64,000 nucleotides of DNA from NCBI RefSeq assembly GCF_011043735.1, contig NZ_JAAKGV010000020.1, forward strand, positions 1 through 64,000, written 5' to 3'. The notes under the pieces were generated by a model. That model worked only from the letters and a program-made list of their open reading frames with translations. It had not been told where the DNA came from and searched no databases. Source of the stretch: Methylobacterium sp. DB0501. GTDB taxonomy: Bacteria > Pseudomonadota > Alphaproteobacteria > Rhizobiales > Beijerinckiaceae. A program made the translations under genes and the position numbers. The stretch's first letter is position 1, and each line of letters opens with the position of its first letter. This document shows positions 41,575 to 49,310 of the stretch, piece after piece.

Positions 41575-42072
41575 TCAACGGCTGCGGCGAAAACGGCCGC
41601 CGAGTTCGGCGGCCAGAAAGGCGCCAAGCGGGGCCCGCGCTTCGAACATCCTTCCCTGCTCGAGCTGCCAGGCCCGGTAGCGCGATACCATCGCTGCGGC
41701 GCAGATCACGATACACAGGAGCAGCGCACCAAGCAGCGTAAGCCAGGAATGCGCGTAGACCGCCCAGGCGGCTGCCGCCACGCCGATAACTTCGGCTCCC
41801 ACGAACAGCGTGAAGGCCTGCTGGCGCTCATGAGCCGCCAACTCGCGCATGTCGGCGCCCTCCAGGGCGAAGGTACGGCCGAGCTCGGCCAGCGAGTATT
41901 CGGCGCCGCATTTCGGGTTGTCGCATCTGCGCAGGTCGAGCCCGTCGGGAACGCCCACGAGCTGGCCGCGCCGGCAGTCCGGGCAGATGGCGCGGGTGCC
42001 GCCGAGGACCATTCCGGTGATGCTCGCGAAGCTTCGGTGCTCCGGCCCGACCCTGCGCGCGAGCCGTTCACT
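41575..42072 (-). CDS. Zinc-ribbon membrane protein, opposite strand within the plus operon
   Basis: The 165-residue protein has an N-terminal zinc ribbon, CPDCRRGQLVG then RRCDNPKCGAEYSL (four Cys), and two membrane helices (FTLFVGAEVIGVAAAAWAVY and WLTLLGALLLCIVICAAAMV). It is transcribed against the surrounding transfer genes. No family is recognised. The Cys4 ribbon facing the cytosol suggests nucleic-acid or protein contact at the membrane. ATG 42072 is taken because the next upstream starts lack a ribosome site. It may be an entry-exclusion or regulatory protein, but this is speculation. Confidence 0.55.
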   Translation of the reverse strand, partial: SERLARRVGPEHRSFASITGMVLGGTRAICPDCRRGQLVGVPDGLDLRRCDNPKCGAEYSLAELGRTFALEGADMRELAAHERQQAFTLFVGAEVIGVAAAAWAVYAHSWLTLLGALLLCIVICAAAMVSRYRAWQLEQGRMFEARAPLGAFLAAELGGRFRRSR

Positions 42073-42192
42073 CATAAACGACCTGATCCCCATGGCTCCC
42101 ACTCGTCCAGGATGTTTCTGCGTCCTGTCTTGCGGGACAATACGGGCCGCTGCGGCAGAATCAACATAAATAAAAACATTATGGGTGCTATT

Positions 42193-42333
42193 ATGGATCG
42201 TTATCGCATCATATCTCTTGTTCGATTGATTATAATGCTGGTAGGAATGTCAGCTACACTTCAAGCGTGCGTCAGTGCGGGCAACAGTACCTCGGACCAT
42301 GTCGATGCCAAGCTACGCGAGCACGAGATCTAA
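42193..42333 (+). CDS. Very small putative lipoprotein before dotC (46 aa)
   Basis: MDRYRIISLVRLIIMLVGMS precedes ATLQACVSAG, a lipobox-like site (LQAC), and a short polar tail. It ends 4 nt before dotC. In R64 and Legionella the gene in this place is dotD/traH, a lipoprotein of about 150 residues; this one is too short to contain the DotD domain. It could be a reduced DotD, or an entry-exclusion lipoprotein like TrbK. ATG 42181 is an alternative start. Codon use is AT-rich. Confidence 0.45.
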   Translation: MDRYRIISLVRLIIMLVGMSATLQACVSAGNSTSDHVDAKLREHEI

Positions 42334-42337
42334 CGCC

Positions 42338-43474
42338 ATGCGCCTGAAGGGATGGTTCCTCTCCACCGCCCTGTGCCTCGCAGCTCAACCGGCCGCGGCC
42401 CAAATCGCCAACACGTTCTGTGCCCAGAACCCGGCCGCCTGCGCTCCGGTCGTGACCGGCTACGGTGCGGGGTACGGGGGTGCCTATGGCGGCTACGCGG
42501 CCCCGGTCTACGGCGGCTACGGGCCCGGCTACTCTGCTCCTGGATATGGCGGTTACGGGGGCTATGGAGCTTCTGGCTATGGCGGCTACGCTGCTCCCGG
42601 CTACGGTGGGTATCCGCCCCTGGGCTACTACGGCCCCGCCGGCATCGCCCAGGCCAACGCCCTCAGCGCCATTGCCAATGGTCCGCGGTACCTGCCCGGG
42701 GGGGACAGCCAGCCCTTCCCGTCCAACGTCGGCGACAACCAGCCGGCGCCCGCGCCGCCACACCCGGCCAATTCCGACTTCAGCCGCTACTCGGCCGGAG
42801 TCTTCGGCGACGCCAACCGCCCGACCAAGGTGGTCCAGCGCACGGCACGCACGGCCGGGATCCAGGACGGCTACCGCGACGAGTCAAGGCGCATCGCCGC
42901 CTACCTCGACACGCCCGAGATCTCCGCCCGCCTCGACGCCCGCTACCCCTTCCCGACGGTGATGGTCGGGCCCGACATCGTCGCTCCGGTGATGTCGGAG
43001 TTGCGCGAGGCGCGCCAGACCCTGACCCGCTCCCTCCTCGTCACCACGCTCGGGAGCTTCGAGATCCTGCGCGACGCGCGGGTCACGGTGCAGCCGCCGA
43101 ACTGGCGCGACTACCTCACCGTGACACCGCCTCCGGAGGCCAAGACTACCTGGACGCCACCCAGAGGGGATGTGGAGCAGGCTAATTGGGACGTCGGCTA
43201 CAAGGGCGGGCTAGAGGTCGGCGTAGCGCAGGCCCGGGCCGCCTTCGACGACGGCTTGGCGCGGCTCGAGCGGGATTTCTCCGGCATGCGCCGCTACCAC
43301 GATCTCGCCGCGCAGGGCGCGGTCAGCCTGCCGATCCTCAAAGCCCGCGCCACCTCCCTCAAGGTCGGCCGAGACGGCCGGTCGGCCGCAGTCGAGCCGC
43401 GGCTCCTAAAGATTGTCGTCGCCCCAAAATTCCAGCGCACCGCGGCCGCCGCGGCCGCTTCTGCTGCTGAGTGA
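42338..43474 (+). CDS. dotC: Type IVB outer-membrane protein DotC (R64 TraI)
   Basis: After a signal peptide (GWFLSTALCLAAQPAAAQ), the protein has an unusual Gly/Tyr-rich region of GYGGY-type repeats (about residues 40-100). Then follows the DotC core: RTAGIQDGYRDESRRIAAYL, RYPFPTVMVGPDIVAPVMS, PPNWRDYLTV and GMRRYHDLAAQGAVSLPILK. DotC is an outer-membrane ring component that helps place DotH. ATG 42338 is chosen over in-frame upstream codons because it starts at the signal peptide and follows the previous stop by 4 nt. No lipobox Cys is evident, unlike Legionella DotC. Confidence 0.8.
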   Translation: MRLKGWFLSTALCLAAQPAAAQIANTFCAQNPAACAPVVTGYGAGYGGAYGGYAAPVYGGYGPGYSAPGYGGYGGYGASGYGGYAAPGYGGYPPLGYYGPAGIAQANALSAIANGPRYLPGGDSQPFPSNVGDNQPAPAPPHPANSDFSRYSAGVFGDANRPTKVVQRTARTAGIQDGYRDESRRIAAYLDTPEISARLDARYPFPTVMVGPDIVAPVMSELREARQTLTRSLLVTTLGSFEILRDARVTVQPPNWRDYLTVTPPPEAKTTWTPPRGDVEQANWDVGYKGGLEVGVAQARAAFDDGLARLERDFSGMRRYHDLAAQGAVSLPILKARATSLKVGRDGRSAAVEPRLLKIVVAPKFQRTAAAAAASAAE

Positions 43475-43477
43475 GCC

Positions 43478-44659
43478 ATGCTCTGGACTGGCGCCACCCG
43501 CTACCCTGAGGACAACATCATCGTGCACGGCCGAGATGATGTGTGCCGCCTCCTCGTCCATGCCGTCGCGATCGACGCCAGCGACGTGATTTTCCAGTCC
43601 GGCCGGCCAGCGCTGGCGTCCGTCCACGGCCACCTCTGCGCGTTGACCCGGGTCTGGCTCCAGCCGTCGACGCTGGCGCGGATCGCGACCGAGCTGACCT
43701 CGACCGACTCGATCATGTCGAAGCTTTACTCGGGCCAGGACTTCGATCGCGCCATCACCATTGAGGACCGGGCTGGCGCCGGCCGAGACGGCGAGCCGAT
43801 CCGGCACCGGTTCCGCATCAACGTGACTGCCGGCTACTACGAAGGCGACGTCGGCGTGCAGATCGTGTGCCGCCACATCCCGGCCGAGCCGCCGACCGTT
43901 GCCGGTCTCGAGATCGACGGCGACGTCGTCGCCGAGTCGACGCCTGCCCAAGGCGCCGTGATCGTCGCCGGCGAGACCGGCTCGGGGAAGACCACGACCC
44001 TTGCCGCCCTGTTGCGACGGATCCTCGAGGAGGAGACGCCGATCCACGGCAACGTGCTGACTTATGAAGCCCCGGTCGAGTTCGTGTTCGAAAACGTGCC
44101 GTCGGCGACCTGCACCGTCATGCAGCACGAGATCGGCCTGCACCTGCCCTCGTTCGCCGCCGGCGTGCGCAACTCGCTGCGCCGCAAGCCCGCCCTCATC
44201 ATGGTGGGCGAGCTGCGCGACATGGACACGATCCTGGCCAGCGTCGAGGCGGCCCAGACCGGCCACCCGATCTATACCACCACCCATGCCAACGATGTCG
44301 CCCACATCCTGAGGCGCTTGACGTTGAAGTTCCCAGCCGACCTCCAGGTCCAGGCTTTCCACGACGTCCTGGCCAGCACCCACCTCCTCGTTTCGCAACT
44401 CCTGGTCCCGCGGGTCGGCGGCGGCCGTGTCTGCCTGCGCGAATGGCAGGTTCTCACCGACCGGGTCCGCCGCGAGGTGGCGCGCGGCGGTATGGCCGAC
44501 GCCGTCGATACCTTGCGCACGATCATCGGGCGCGGCGAGGACGGCCGCTCGATGCGGGTCACCGTCATGGCAGCCGTCGAGCAGGGCGCGATCGATGTCA
44601 AGACCGCCCGCCGCGTTCTCGACCGCTACGGATACCGCGATGCCCGTCTCGCGGCGTAG
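43478..44659 (+). CDS. dotB: Type IVB secretion ATPase DotB (R64 TraJ, PilT-like)
   Basis: The 393-residue hexameric-type ATPase has a PAS-like N-domain, Walker A GETGSGKTTTLAALLRRILE (about residue 165), an Asp-box region YEAPVEFVFENV, a Walker B-like PALIMVGELRDMDTI and a His box TGHPIYTTTHAND. These are the marks of DotB/PilT secretion ATPases that dock on DotO. It follows dotC by 3 nt, and its end overlaps a peptidase-like gene by 20 nt. Confidence 0.9.
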   Translation: MLWTGATRYPEDNIIVHGRDDVCRLLVHAVAIDASDVIFQSGRPALASVHGHLCALTRVWLQPSTLARIATELTSTDSIMSKLYSGQDFDRAITIEDRAGAGRDGEPIRHRFRINVTAGYYEGDVGVQIVCRHIPAEPPTVAGLEIDGDVVAESTPAQGAVIVAGETGSGKTTTLAALLRRILEEETPIHGNVLTYEAPVEFVFENVPSATCTVMQHEIGLHLPSFAAGVRNSLRRKPALIMVGELRDMDTILASVEAAQTGHPIYTTTHANDVAHILRRLTLKFPADLQVQAFHDVLASTHLLVSQLLVPRVGGGRVCLREWQVLTDRVRREVARGGMADAVDTLRTIIGRGEDGRSMRVTVMAAVEQGAIDVKTARRVLDRYGYRDARLAA

Positions 44660-45269
44660 CCTCCTTACCGGCCTCGCGGCACTCGCTGCCCTGCCCGCCT
44701 GCGGGCTCGACCGGGCCTACGCCTCAGCGCTTGTCGGTTCGGCCGCATTCCCGCTGCCCGTGCGGCTGTGGCTGCGGCGCGAGGGAACCGGCGAGGAAGT
44801 GAGCGCAATCGTCCGGACGCCAGATGGCTACAACGCGCGCGACCTCCTGCTGCTGTCCTGGCTCCTGCGCGATGTCCGGGACGCCAGCGCGGCGGTCTGG
44901 ATCGACCCGCGCCTGTTCGACCTCCTCGCTGCGGTCCAGGGCGCGATGAGCGCGGTCCACGGCGCCGTGGTGCCGCTGATCGTCACCTCGGGCTATCGCA
45001 CGCCCCAGCACAACGCCGGCCTCGAGGGCGCCGCCCGAGGCTCGCTGCATCTGGCCGGCCGTGCGGTCGACCTGAAAGCGCCTGGCTACGGCCCGGACGC
45101 GGTCGCCCTCGCCGGCGCGCTGTGCGGTCGCGGCGGCGTCGGGATCTACCCCTCGTTCTGCCACCTCGACATCGGCCAGGCGCGCGCTTGGGCCGGCGGA
45201 CGCAAGGCGCCGCCAGCCGCGCAGGCGGTGCCAGGCACGCCGATCACCAAGCCTGAGGAGCCCGCATGA
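44640..45269 (+). CDS. Exported M15/YcbK-like peptidoglycan peptidase
   Basis: The 209-residue protein begins MPVSRRSLLTGLAALAALPA, a twin-arginine-type signal. The catalytic region LIVTSGYRTPQHNAGLEGAA is followed by SLHLAGRAVDL and FCHLDIG, giving the zinc ligands of peptidase M15/DUF882 (His, Asp, His). Such enzymes cut peptide cross-links to let transfer machinery cross the wall. ATG 44640 lies inside the end of dotB (20-nt overlap), and the stop overlaps the icmT-type gene by ATGA. Confidence 0.75.
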   Translation: MPVSRRSLLTGLAALAALPACGLDRAYASALVGSAAFPLPVRLWLRREGTGEEVSAIVRTPDGYNARDLLLLSWLLRDVRDASAAVWIDPRLFDLLAAVQGAMSAVHGAVVPLIVTSGYRTPQHNAGLEGAARGSLHLAGRAVDLKAPGYGPDAVALAGALCGRGGVGIYPSFCHLDIGQARAWAGGRKAPPAAQAVPGTPITKPEEPA

Positions 45270-45511
45270 GTGATCGCCATCTCCCGTGGCGGTGGTCAGC
45301 CGTGCCGCTGCGGTTCTTTGGAATGCACGGCAGCATCGCGGCTTTCTTCCCCCTGCTGATCGTAACGGGCTTGAGCCGCTACACGTTCATCGCCATGGCT
45401 TTGTACGCCGCGTTCCTTGCGTATTGCAATCATCGCAAGATGGGGCCGATGCGGTTCCTCAAGTATATCTGGTCGAAATTTATCGAGGGTGGCAAATGGC
45501 CCGCTTTCTAG
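45266..45511 (+). CDS. icmT: IcmT/TraK-family protein (81 aa)
   Basis: The short protein has the IcmT signature: W(R)WSAVPLRFFGMHGSIAAF, then FPLLIVTGLSRYTFIAMALY in a hydrophobic stretch, and a charged C-terminus. IcmT (R64 TraK) is a conserved small inner-membrane component of type IVB systems. The order dotC-dotB-icmT equals R64 traI-traJ-traK, with only the M15 gene inserted. It overlaps the next gene by 16 nt. Confidence 0.75.
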   Translation: MSDRHLPWRWSAVPLRFFGMHGSIAAFFPLLIVTGLSRYTFIAMALYAAFLAYCNHRKMGPMRFLKYIWSKFIEGGKWPAF

Positions 45512-46173
45512 AACCGACCCCGCTCCGGATCCGGATGCGGACCTCGCTGCGCCTCGCCGTCCTCCTCGGCGGGCTCGCGCTCGCCGGTGCTGCCCCGGCC
45601 GCAGCTCAGTCAACCGGCAATAATTGCCTGGTGCGGCAGGCGGCCGACGCCGCCGTACAGCGCCAGATCGCCCTGATCGACGCCGCCAAGGTCAATCCGT
45701 CGAGCTTCTTCAACGGCCCGAACAGCTGTATCGCCGGGGACCTGCTCAAGCGGTTCGACCTGTCGAACCTGATCCCCGACCTGTCGGGGTTCCTCACCTC
45801 GGCGGCGACGAGCCTGATCTCGTCCGTGATCGACGCGGCCAAGCGGCAGGTGTGCCAGATCCTCGACGATCAACTCCGGGACACGATCCGCAGCATTAAC
45901 CAACAGATGACGAGCTTCCAGAGCTCGATCACCGGCGACTTGTTCCGGCAGCTCAACGGCTCGATCTCGCCGATCGCCATTCCGAACATCAGCGGCATCG
46001 GGTCGTACAATCTCATTCAGAACTCGGCGTTCGGCTCGGCGCTCAACTTGAGCCAGACACCGCAGAGTGCGTCTCCCGTCGTAGTGCAGCAAGGCGCTTC
46101 AGTTCCGGCTGCCGCTCCGGTCATCTCGGCCCCGGCGCCGTCTAGGGACAATTTCGGAGGCATGTTCCAATGA
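45496..46173 (+). CDS. Exported protein of the transfer operon (225 aa)
   Basis: A signal peptide (RLAVLLGGLALAGAAPAAAQ) is followed by a largely helical domain with four Cys residues (NNCLVRQ, NSCIAGD, RQVCQIL) and a Ser/Asn/Gln-rich C-terminal half (SPIAIPNISGIGSYNLIQNS). GAGGG precedes ATG 45496. No family is recognised; in R64 the traL gene lies here. Cys content fits oxidative folding by the operon's thioredoxin-like protein. Confidence 0.55.
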   Translation: MARFLEPTPLRIRMRTSLRLAVLLGGLALAGAAPAAAQSTGNNCLVRQAADAAVQRQIALIDAAKVNPSSFFNGPNSCIAGDLLKRFDLSNLIPDLSGFLTSAATSLISSVIDAAKRQVCQILDDQLRDTIRSINQQMTSFQSSITGDLFRQLNGSISPIAIPNISGIGSYNLIQNSAFGSALNLSQTPQSASPVVVQQGASVPAAAPVISAPAPSRDNFGGMFQ

Positions 46174-46583
46174 TCCGTGCGGCTTTCCTCTCCGCAACCC
46201 TGTTCCTGACTGCCGTTGGCTCTGCGCGGGCCGAGAAACTCTCTCTTCCAGTCGGCGACTGGGCATACTCACCTGTCTCTCCAACGGGCTGCAAGAGGCC
46301 GTCGCTTACAATCGAGAAAGATCGGCTGATCCAACGCATCGACCAAGAGGCTATTCGCGGCGAAGCCAGATGCAAAATTCTCAAAATCAGACGACAGGGC
46401 AGGGGTATAGTTTTTATCGACACCAAATGCGACTGGGATGCTCACATTCCTCAAGGAATGCGCGAGAGTCCAGATAACGAAAATGATGATTCATTTTCTC
46501 TCAAATTCATCAGCCCGAAGAAGATACTGTTCAACAACAGCGAACACGAGCTTTGCGCGCGTAAGTCGGAGGGTGGTCGATGA
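46170..46583 (+). CDS. Small exported hypothetical protein (137 aa)
   Basis: A signal peptide (RAAFLSATLFLTAVGSARA) precedes a compact beta-rich domain with four Cys residues (GCKRPS, ARCKIL, TKCDWD, HELCARK) that could make two disulfides. Codon use is noticeably AT-richer than in the flanking genes, which suggests later insertion into the operon. Both ends overlap neighbours by ATGA. It resembles small periplasmic proteins of unknown function; no partner is identified. Confidence 0.55.
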   Translation: MIRAAFLSATLFLTAVGSARAEKLSLPVGDWAYSPVSPTGCKRPSLTIEKDRLIQRIDQEAIRGEARCKILKIRRQGRGIVFIDTKCDWDAHIPQGMRESPDNENDDSFSLKFISPKKILFNNSEHELCARKSEGGR

Positions 46584-47530
46584 TCCGCGCTGCCGCACTA
46601 GCTTTCGCGTTGATCGCGCTTGGCCTCTCGCAGGGTACGGCATGGGCCGGCACCTGCCTCTCGGCCGACATCATGAAGCCGTCAGGTCAGCGGGTTTCTT
46701 CGCCTTACGGGGTCAATAGATCCGGCCGGCCAGGTGCTTCGGCCGGTTATCACCAAGGTATGGACATCGTAAACAGTGAAGGTGCGGGGACCCCAATTCA
46801 TTCCGGATCGGCCGGAAGTATTTTGTACCATCATTTCGGAGGCGGCGGCATCATCGCTGATGTTGTTTCTGGAGATACGCGGTTTCTTTATTTACATATG
46901 AACACGACAACGCTTAAAGAAGGACAATCTGGTCAGGTTGCCGCCGGCGATCAGGTCGGCACGATGGGGTGCAAGGGCATGAAGCAATGTGCCCCCCATC
47001 TCCATCTCGGCACGCTCCTCAAGGGTAGCGCCATCTCAACAACCAGTACCAACGGTCGCGTCTGGAAGATGTATTCTGGCAAGGGCGCCAGTCCTCTCAC
47101 CGCCGATGCGATAAAATCTGCTGTCCCGGATGCTTGGTACTACGTCAATCCTGAGCCATTCCTGCCCCGCCAGCTCCCAATCTCCAACAAATACCCAGAC
47201 ATGGCGGGCGGGCCACGCGACACGACTCTGCCCAAGACCTGCTCGCCCGGCGCCAACGAGGGCGCCGTCAGCGAGACCGTGTCGCGGTCCGACACCCAAT
47301 CTCAGCAGAAAGCTATCGCCAGCGCGGCCGAGAAGGCCAGTGGATCCGAGGACCACGCGGTCAAAGTCGCCAACCAGCCGAACCGCAGCCTCTACATCGA
47401 ACTCGCCCGGATCAACGCGGTCGAGCTGACCGCCAATACCCTCGACTACGATGCGCAGATGGATGCCGCGCTCGCCCAGCTCGTCGCTCTCTACGCCCTG
47501 GATGCCCGGTCCATGGAGAGCAAACCGTGA
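46580..47530 (+). CDS. Exported M23-type metallopeptidase-like protein
   Basis: After a signal peptide (AAALAFALIALGLSQGTAWA), the domain contains PYGVNRSGRPGASAGYHQGM with HxxxD (YHQGMDIV), TRFLYLHMNT and the second zinc motif HLHLG. These are the Zn ligands of LytM/M23 endopeptidases, which open peptidoglycan cross-links. The C-terminal 110 residues are Ala/Gln-rich and helical. It is the second wall-active enzyme in this operon besides the M15-type protein, and may supply the lytic step for channel insertion. Confidence 0.75.
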   Translation: MIRAAALAFALIALGLSQGTAWAGTCLSADIMKPSGQRVSSPYGVNRSGRPGASAGYHQGMDIVNSEGAGTPIHSGSAGSILYHHFGGGGIIADVVSGDTRFLYLHMNTTTLKEGQSGQVAAGDQVGTMGCKGMKQCAPHLHLGTLLKGSAISTTSTNGRVWKMYSGKGASPLTADAIKSAVPDAWYYVNPEPFLPRQLPISNKYPDMAGGPRDTTLPKTCSPGANEGAVSETVSRSDTQSQQKAIASAAEKASGSEDHAVKVANQPNRSLYIELARINAVELTANTLDYDAQMDAALAQLVALYALDARSMESKP

Positions 47531-48291
47531 CGCGGCTGCACCTCCTCCTTCCGGCGAGCGCCGTCCTCGCCGCTGCCCTCGCGTCCCCGGTCCAGGCACA
47601 GGGGATTCTCCCGCAATGGGAGATCTCCCTGCAGCGCCTTTTGTCCGGCATGAAGGTGTCCGGCGTGCAATCGAGCGCCACTGCGCTCCAGACCACCAAC
47701 GGCCACAAGGCGGCAGCCGAGGCCACTGCCTCGACCCTGGTGAGCCAGGACAACGCCCTGCGCCTTGCCCGGGCCCAGCACCAGTACGGCTACGATACCG
47801 GCACGGGCTATGCCGCCTGCACGCTCGCTCTCGGTCTCTCGCAGGAGCGTGATAGCGCTGCTTCCGCGACGAAGGTCCGCCAAGCCTTCCGCTCGGCCGA
47901 CCAGCGCTGGATGACCAACGGCGGTGACGCCGCCGAGCGCACGGGCGCCACCCTCGAGCAGCGCCGCACCTTCTACTGTTCGCCCTCCGAGCAGGACACC
48001 GGCTGGTGCACCGGCGCCAAGCCAGGAGGCTTTGGCGCCGGCGACTCGGACGCCGCGCCCTGGCTGTTCAATCGCGACTACGGCGGCGAGGAGGTGATGA
48101 CCGCGGCCGACTACCTCGATGTCGTCGCCCCCCTGCCCACGGTAAAGCCCAACCCTGCCACCGCTGAGGAGGATGCCGCCCTCGTCCGTGCTCTTCGCCA
48201 TGGCGCGATCATGAGTAGCGCCCGGGCCAGCCTCGTTGGCGTGATCGTAGGCGGCATGGGCGGTGACAGCCGCCAGGGAGGCACGCCATGA
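47527..48291 (+). CDS. Exported transfer protein, paralogue 1 of 3 (254 aa)
   Basis: A signal peptide (LLLPASAVLAAALASPVQAQ) is followed by LLSGMKVSGVQSSATALQTT, a helical block, YGYDTGTGYAACTLA and a C-terminal helical domain. The order of elements (LLSxxKV, Gln/Thr-rich helices, YxxDTGxGxxxC) is shared with the next two genes, so the three arose by tandem duplication. Function is unknown; a position before dotA matches R64 traV-traW-traX. Overlaps of ATGA join it to both neighbours. Confidence 0.55.
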   Translation: MTRLHLLLPASAVLAAALASPVQAQGILPQWEISLQRLLSGMKVSGVQSSATALQTTNGHKAAAEATASTLVSQDNALRLARAQHQYGYDTGTGYAACTLALGLSQERDSAASATKVRQAFRSADQRWMTNGGDAAERTGATLEQRRTFYCSPSEQDTGWCTGAKPGGFGAGDSDAAPWLFNRDYGGEEVMTAADYLDVVAPLPTVKPNPATAEEDAALVRALRHGAIMSSARASLVGVIVGGMGGDSRQGGTP

Positions 48292-49310
48292 CCCGGTTTC
48301 GCCTGCCTGCGGTCGGGGGCTTAAACGCCGTCATTGTGGCGATCAGTGTCGTCGCCCCGGCCAAGGCTCAGACCTGCTTCGGGGTCGAAGCGCGCGTCAA
48401 CGTTGCCACCTCGGCCCTCACCACAGCCATCACCGGCGCGATCACCACTACCGAGGCCGCCCTGGTCGCCCAAGAGATCGCTGAGCGGGCTCGCCTTCTG
48501 TCCGCCGTCAAGGTCCTGACTGCGCAGTCGGCGGCCGGATCCGACCAGGTCTCGAATGGCTTCCGGGCATCCAGCGAGGCGCTCGCCACTACCGTTGTCA
48601 CTCAGGAGCAGCGCCAGGCCGTAGCGTTCGCCGCCCACCGCTACGGCTCCATCGGCTACGATCCGTGCGGGTCGAATATTAAGGCCCAGGCCCTCTTTAC
48701 AGCGATGATGGGTTCCACGGCCATCCGCCAGCAGATCGTCGCGCCGGTCCGGTCCCAGCCCGGCCGTTACGCCGATCCGAAGGACTGGGTCGCCGACGTG
48801 AAGAGCGGCGACGCCCCCGACGGTGCCTCCCTCTACAGTGGCGACACCGCGGCAGCCTCGCGGTTCATCAACGCGATCGTCGGCCCGCCCGACCCGCAGC
48901 CGCGCAACTCCGGCGCGAGCGCCACCAACGACCTTGCCCGGCTGGAGAAGACCGGCCGCGATACCTATCGCTCGATGACGGCCAGCGTGCTCGCCGACAT
49001 TGCCGCCGATTACCGGACCGACGGCCCGATCGCGCAGGCCCGGACCCTCTCGAGCCACTGGCAGGGCAACGACGGCGGTGCGGCGTGGGCGGCGGGTGTG
49101 GCCGGCCAGCACGACCGCGGCATCATCCAGGACGCGGTGCGGATGGAGGCGGCCAACCTCGCCCTCGTCGCCCACCAGATCAAGCGTGGGATGCGCACCG
49201 AGGCCACCGCCGCAGCGCTGCTGCTCGCCATGGTCAACGCCCGCATCTCGAACAGCGTCGCCGCGCCTGGCCGCGGGTCCGCCAGCCCAGCGAGCTTCCA
49301 GACGCCATGA
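48288..49310 (+). CDS. Exported transfer protein, paralogue 2 of 3 (340 aa)
   Basis: The protein has an N-terminal signal (GLNAVIVAISVVAPAKAQTC), then RARLLSAVKVLTAQSAAGSD, a long helical region and YGSIGYDPCGSNI, matching the pattern of its neighbours. The C-terminal half (AWAAGVAGQHDRGIIQDAVR, then MEAANLALVAHQIKRGMRTE) aligns by eye with AWSAGLAGQSEHGLLIELTR of the third copy. Role unknown; probably periplasmic and channel-linked because the gene is embedded between transfer genes. Confidence 0.55.
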   Translation: MTRFRLPAVGGLNAVIVAISVVAPAKAQTCFGVEARVNVATSALTTAITGAITTTEAALVAQEIAERARLLSAVKVLTAQSAAGSDQVSNGFRASSEALATTVVTQEQRQAVAFAAHRYGSIGYDPCGSNIKAQALFTAMMGSTAIRQQIVAPVRSQPGRYADPKDWVADVKSGDAPDGASLYSGDTAAASRFINAIVGPPDPQPRNSGASATNDLARLEKTGRDTYRSMTASVLADIAADYRTDGPIAQARTLSSHWQGNDGGAAWAAGVAGQHDRGIIQDAVRMEAANLALVAHQIKRGMRTEATAAALLLAMVNARISNSVAAPGRGSASPASFQTP

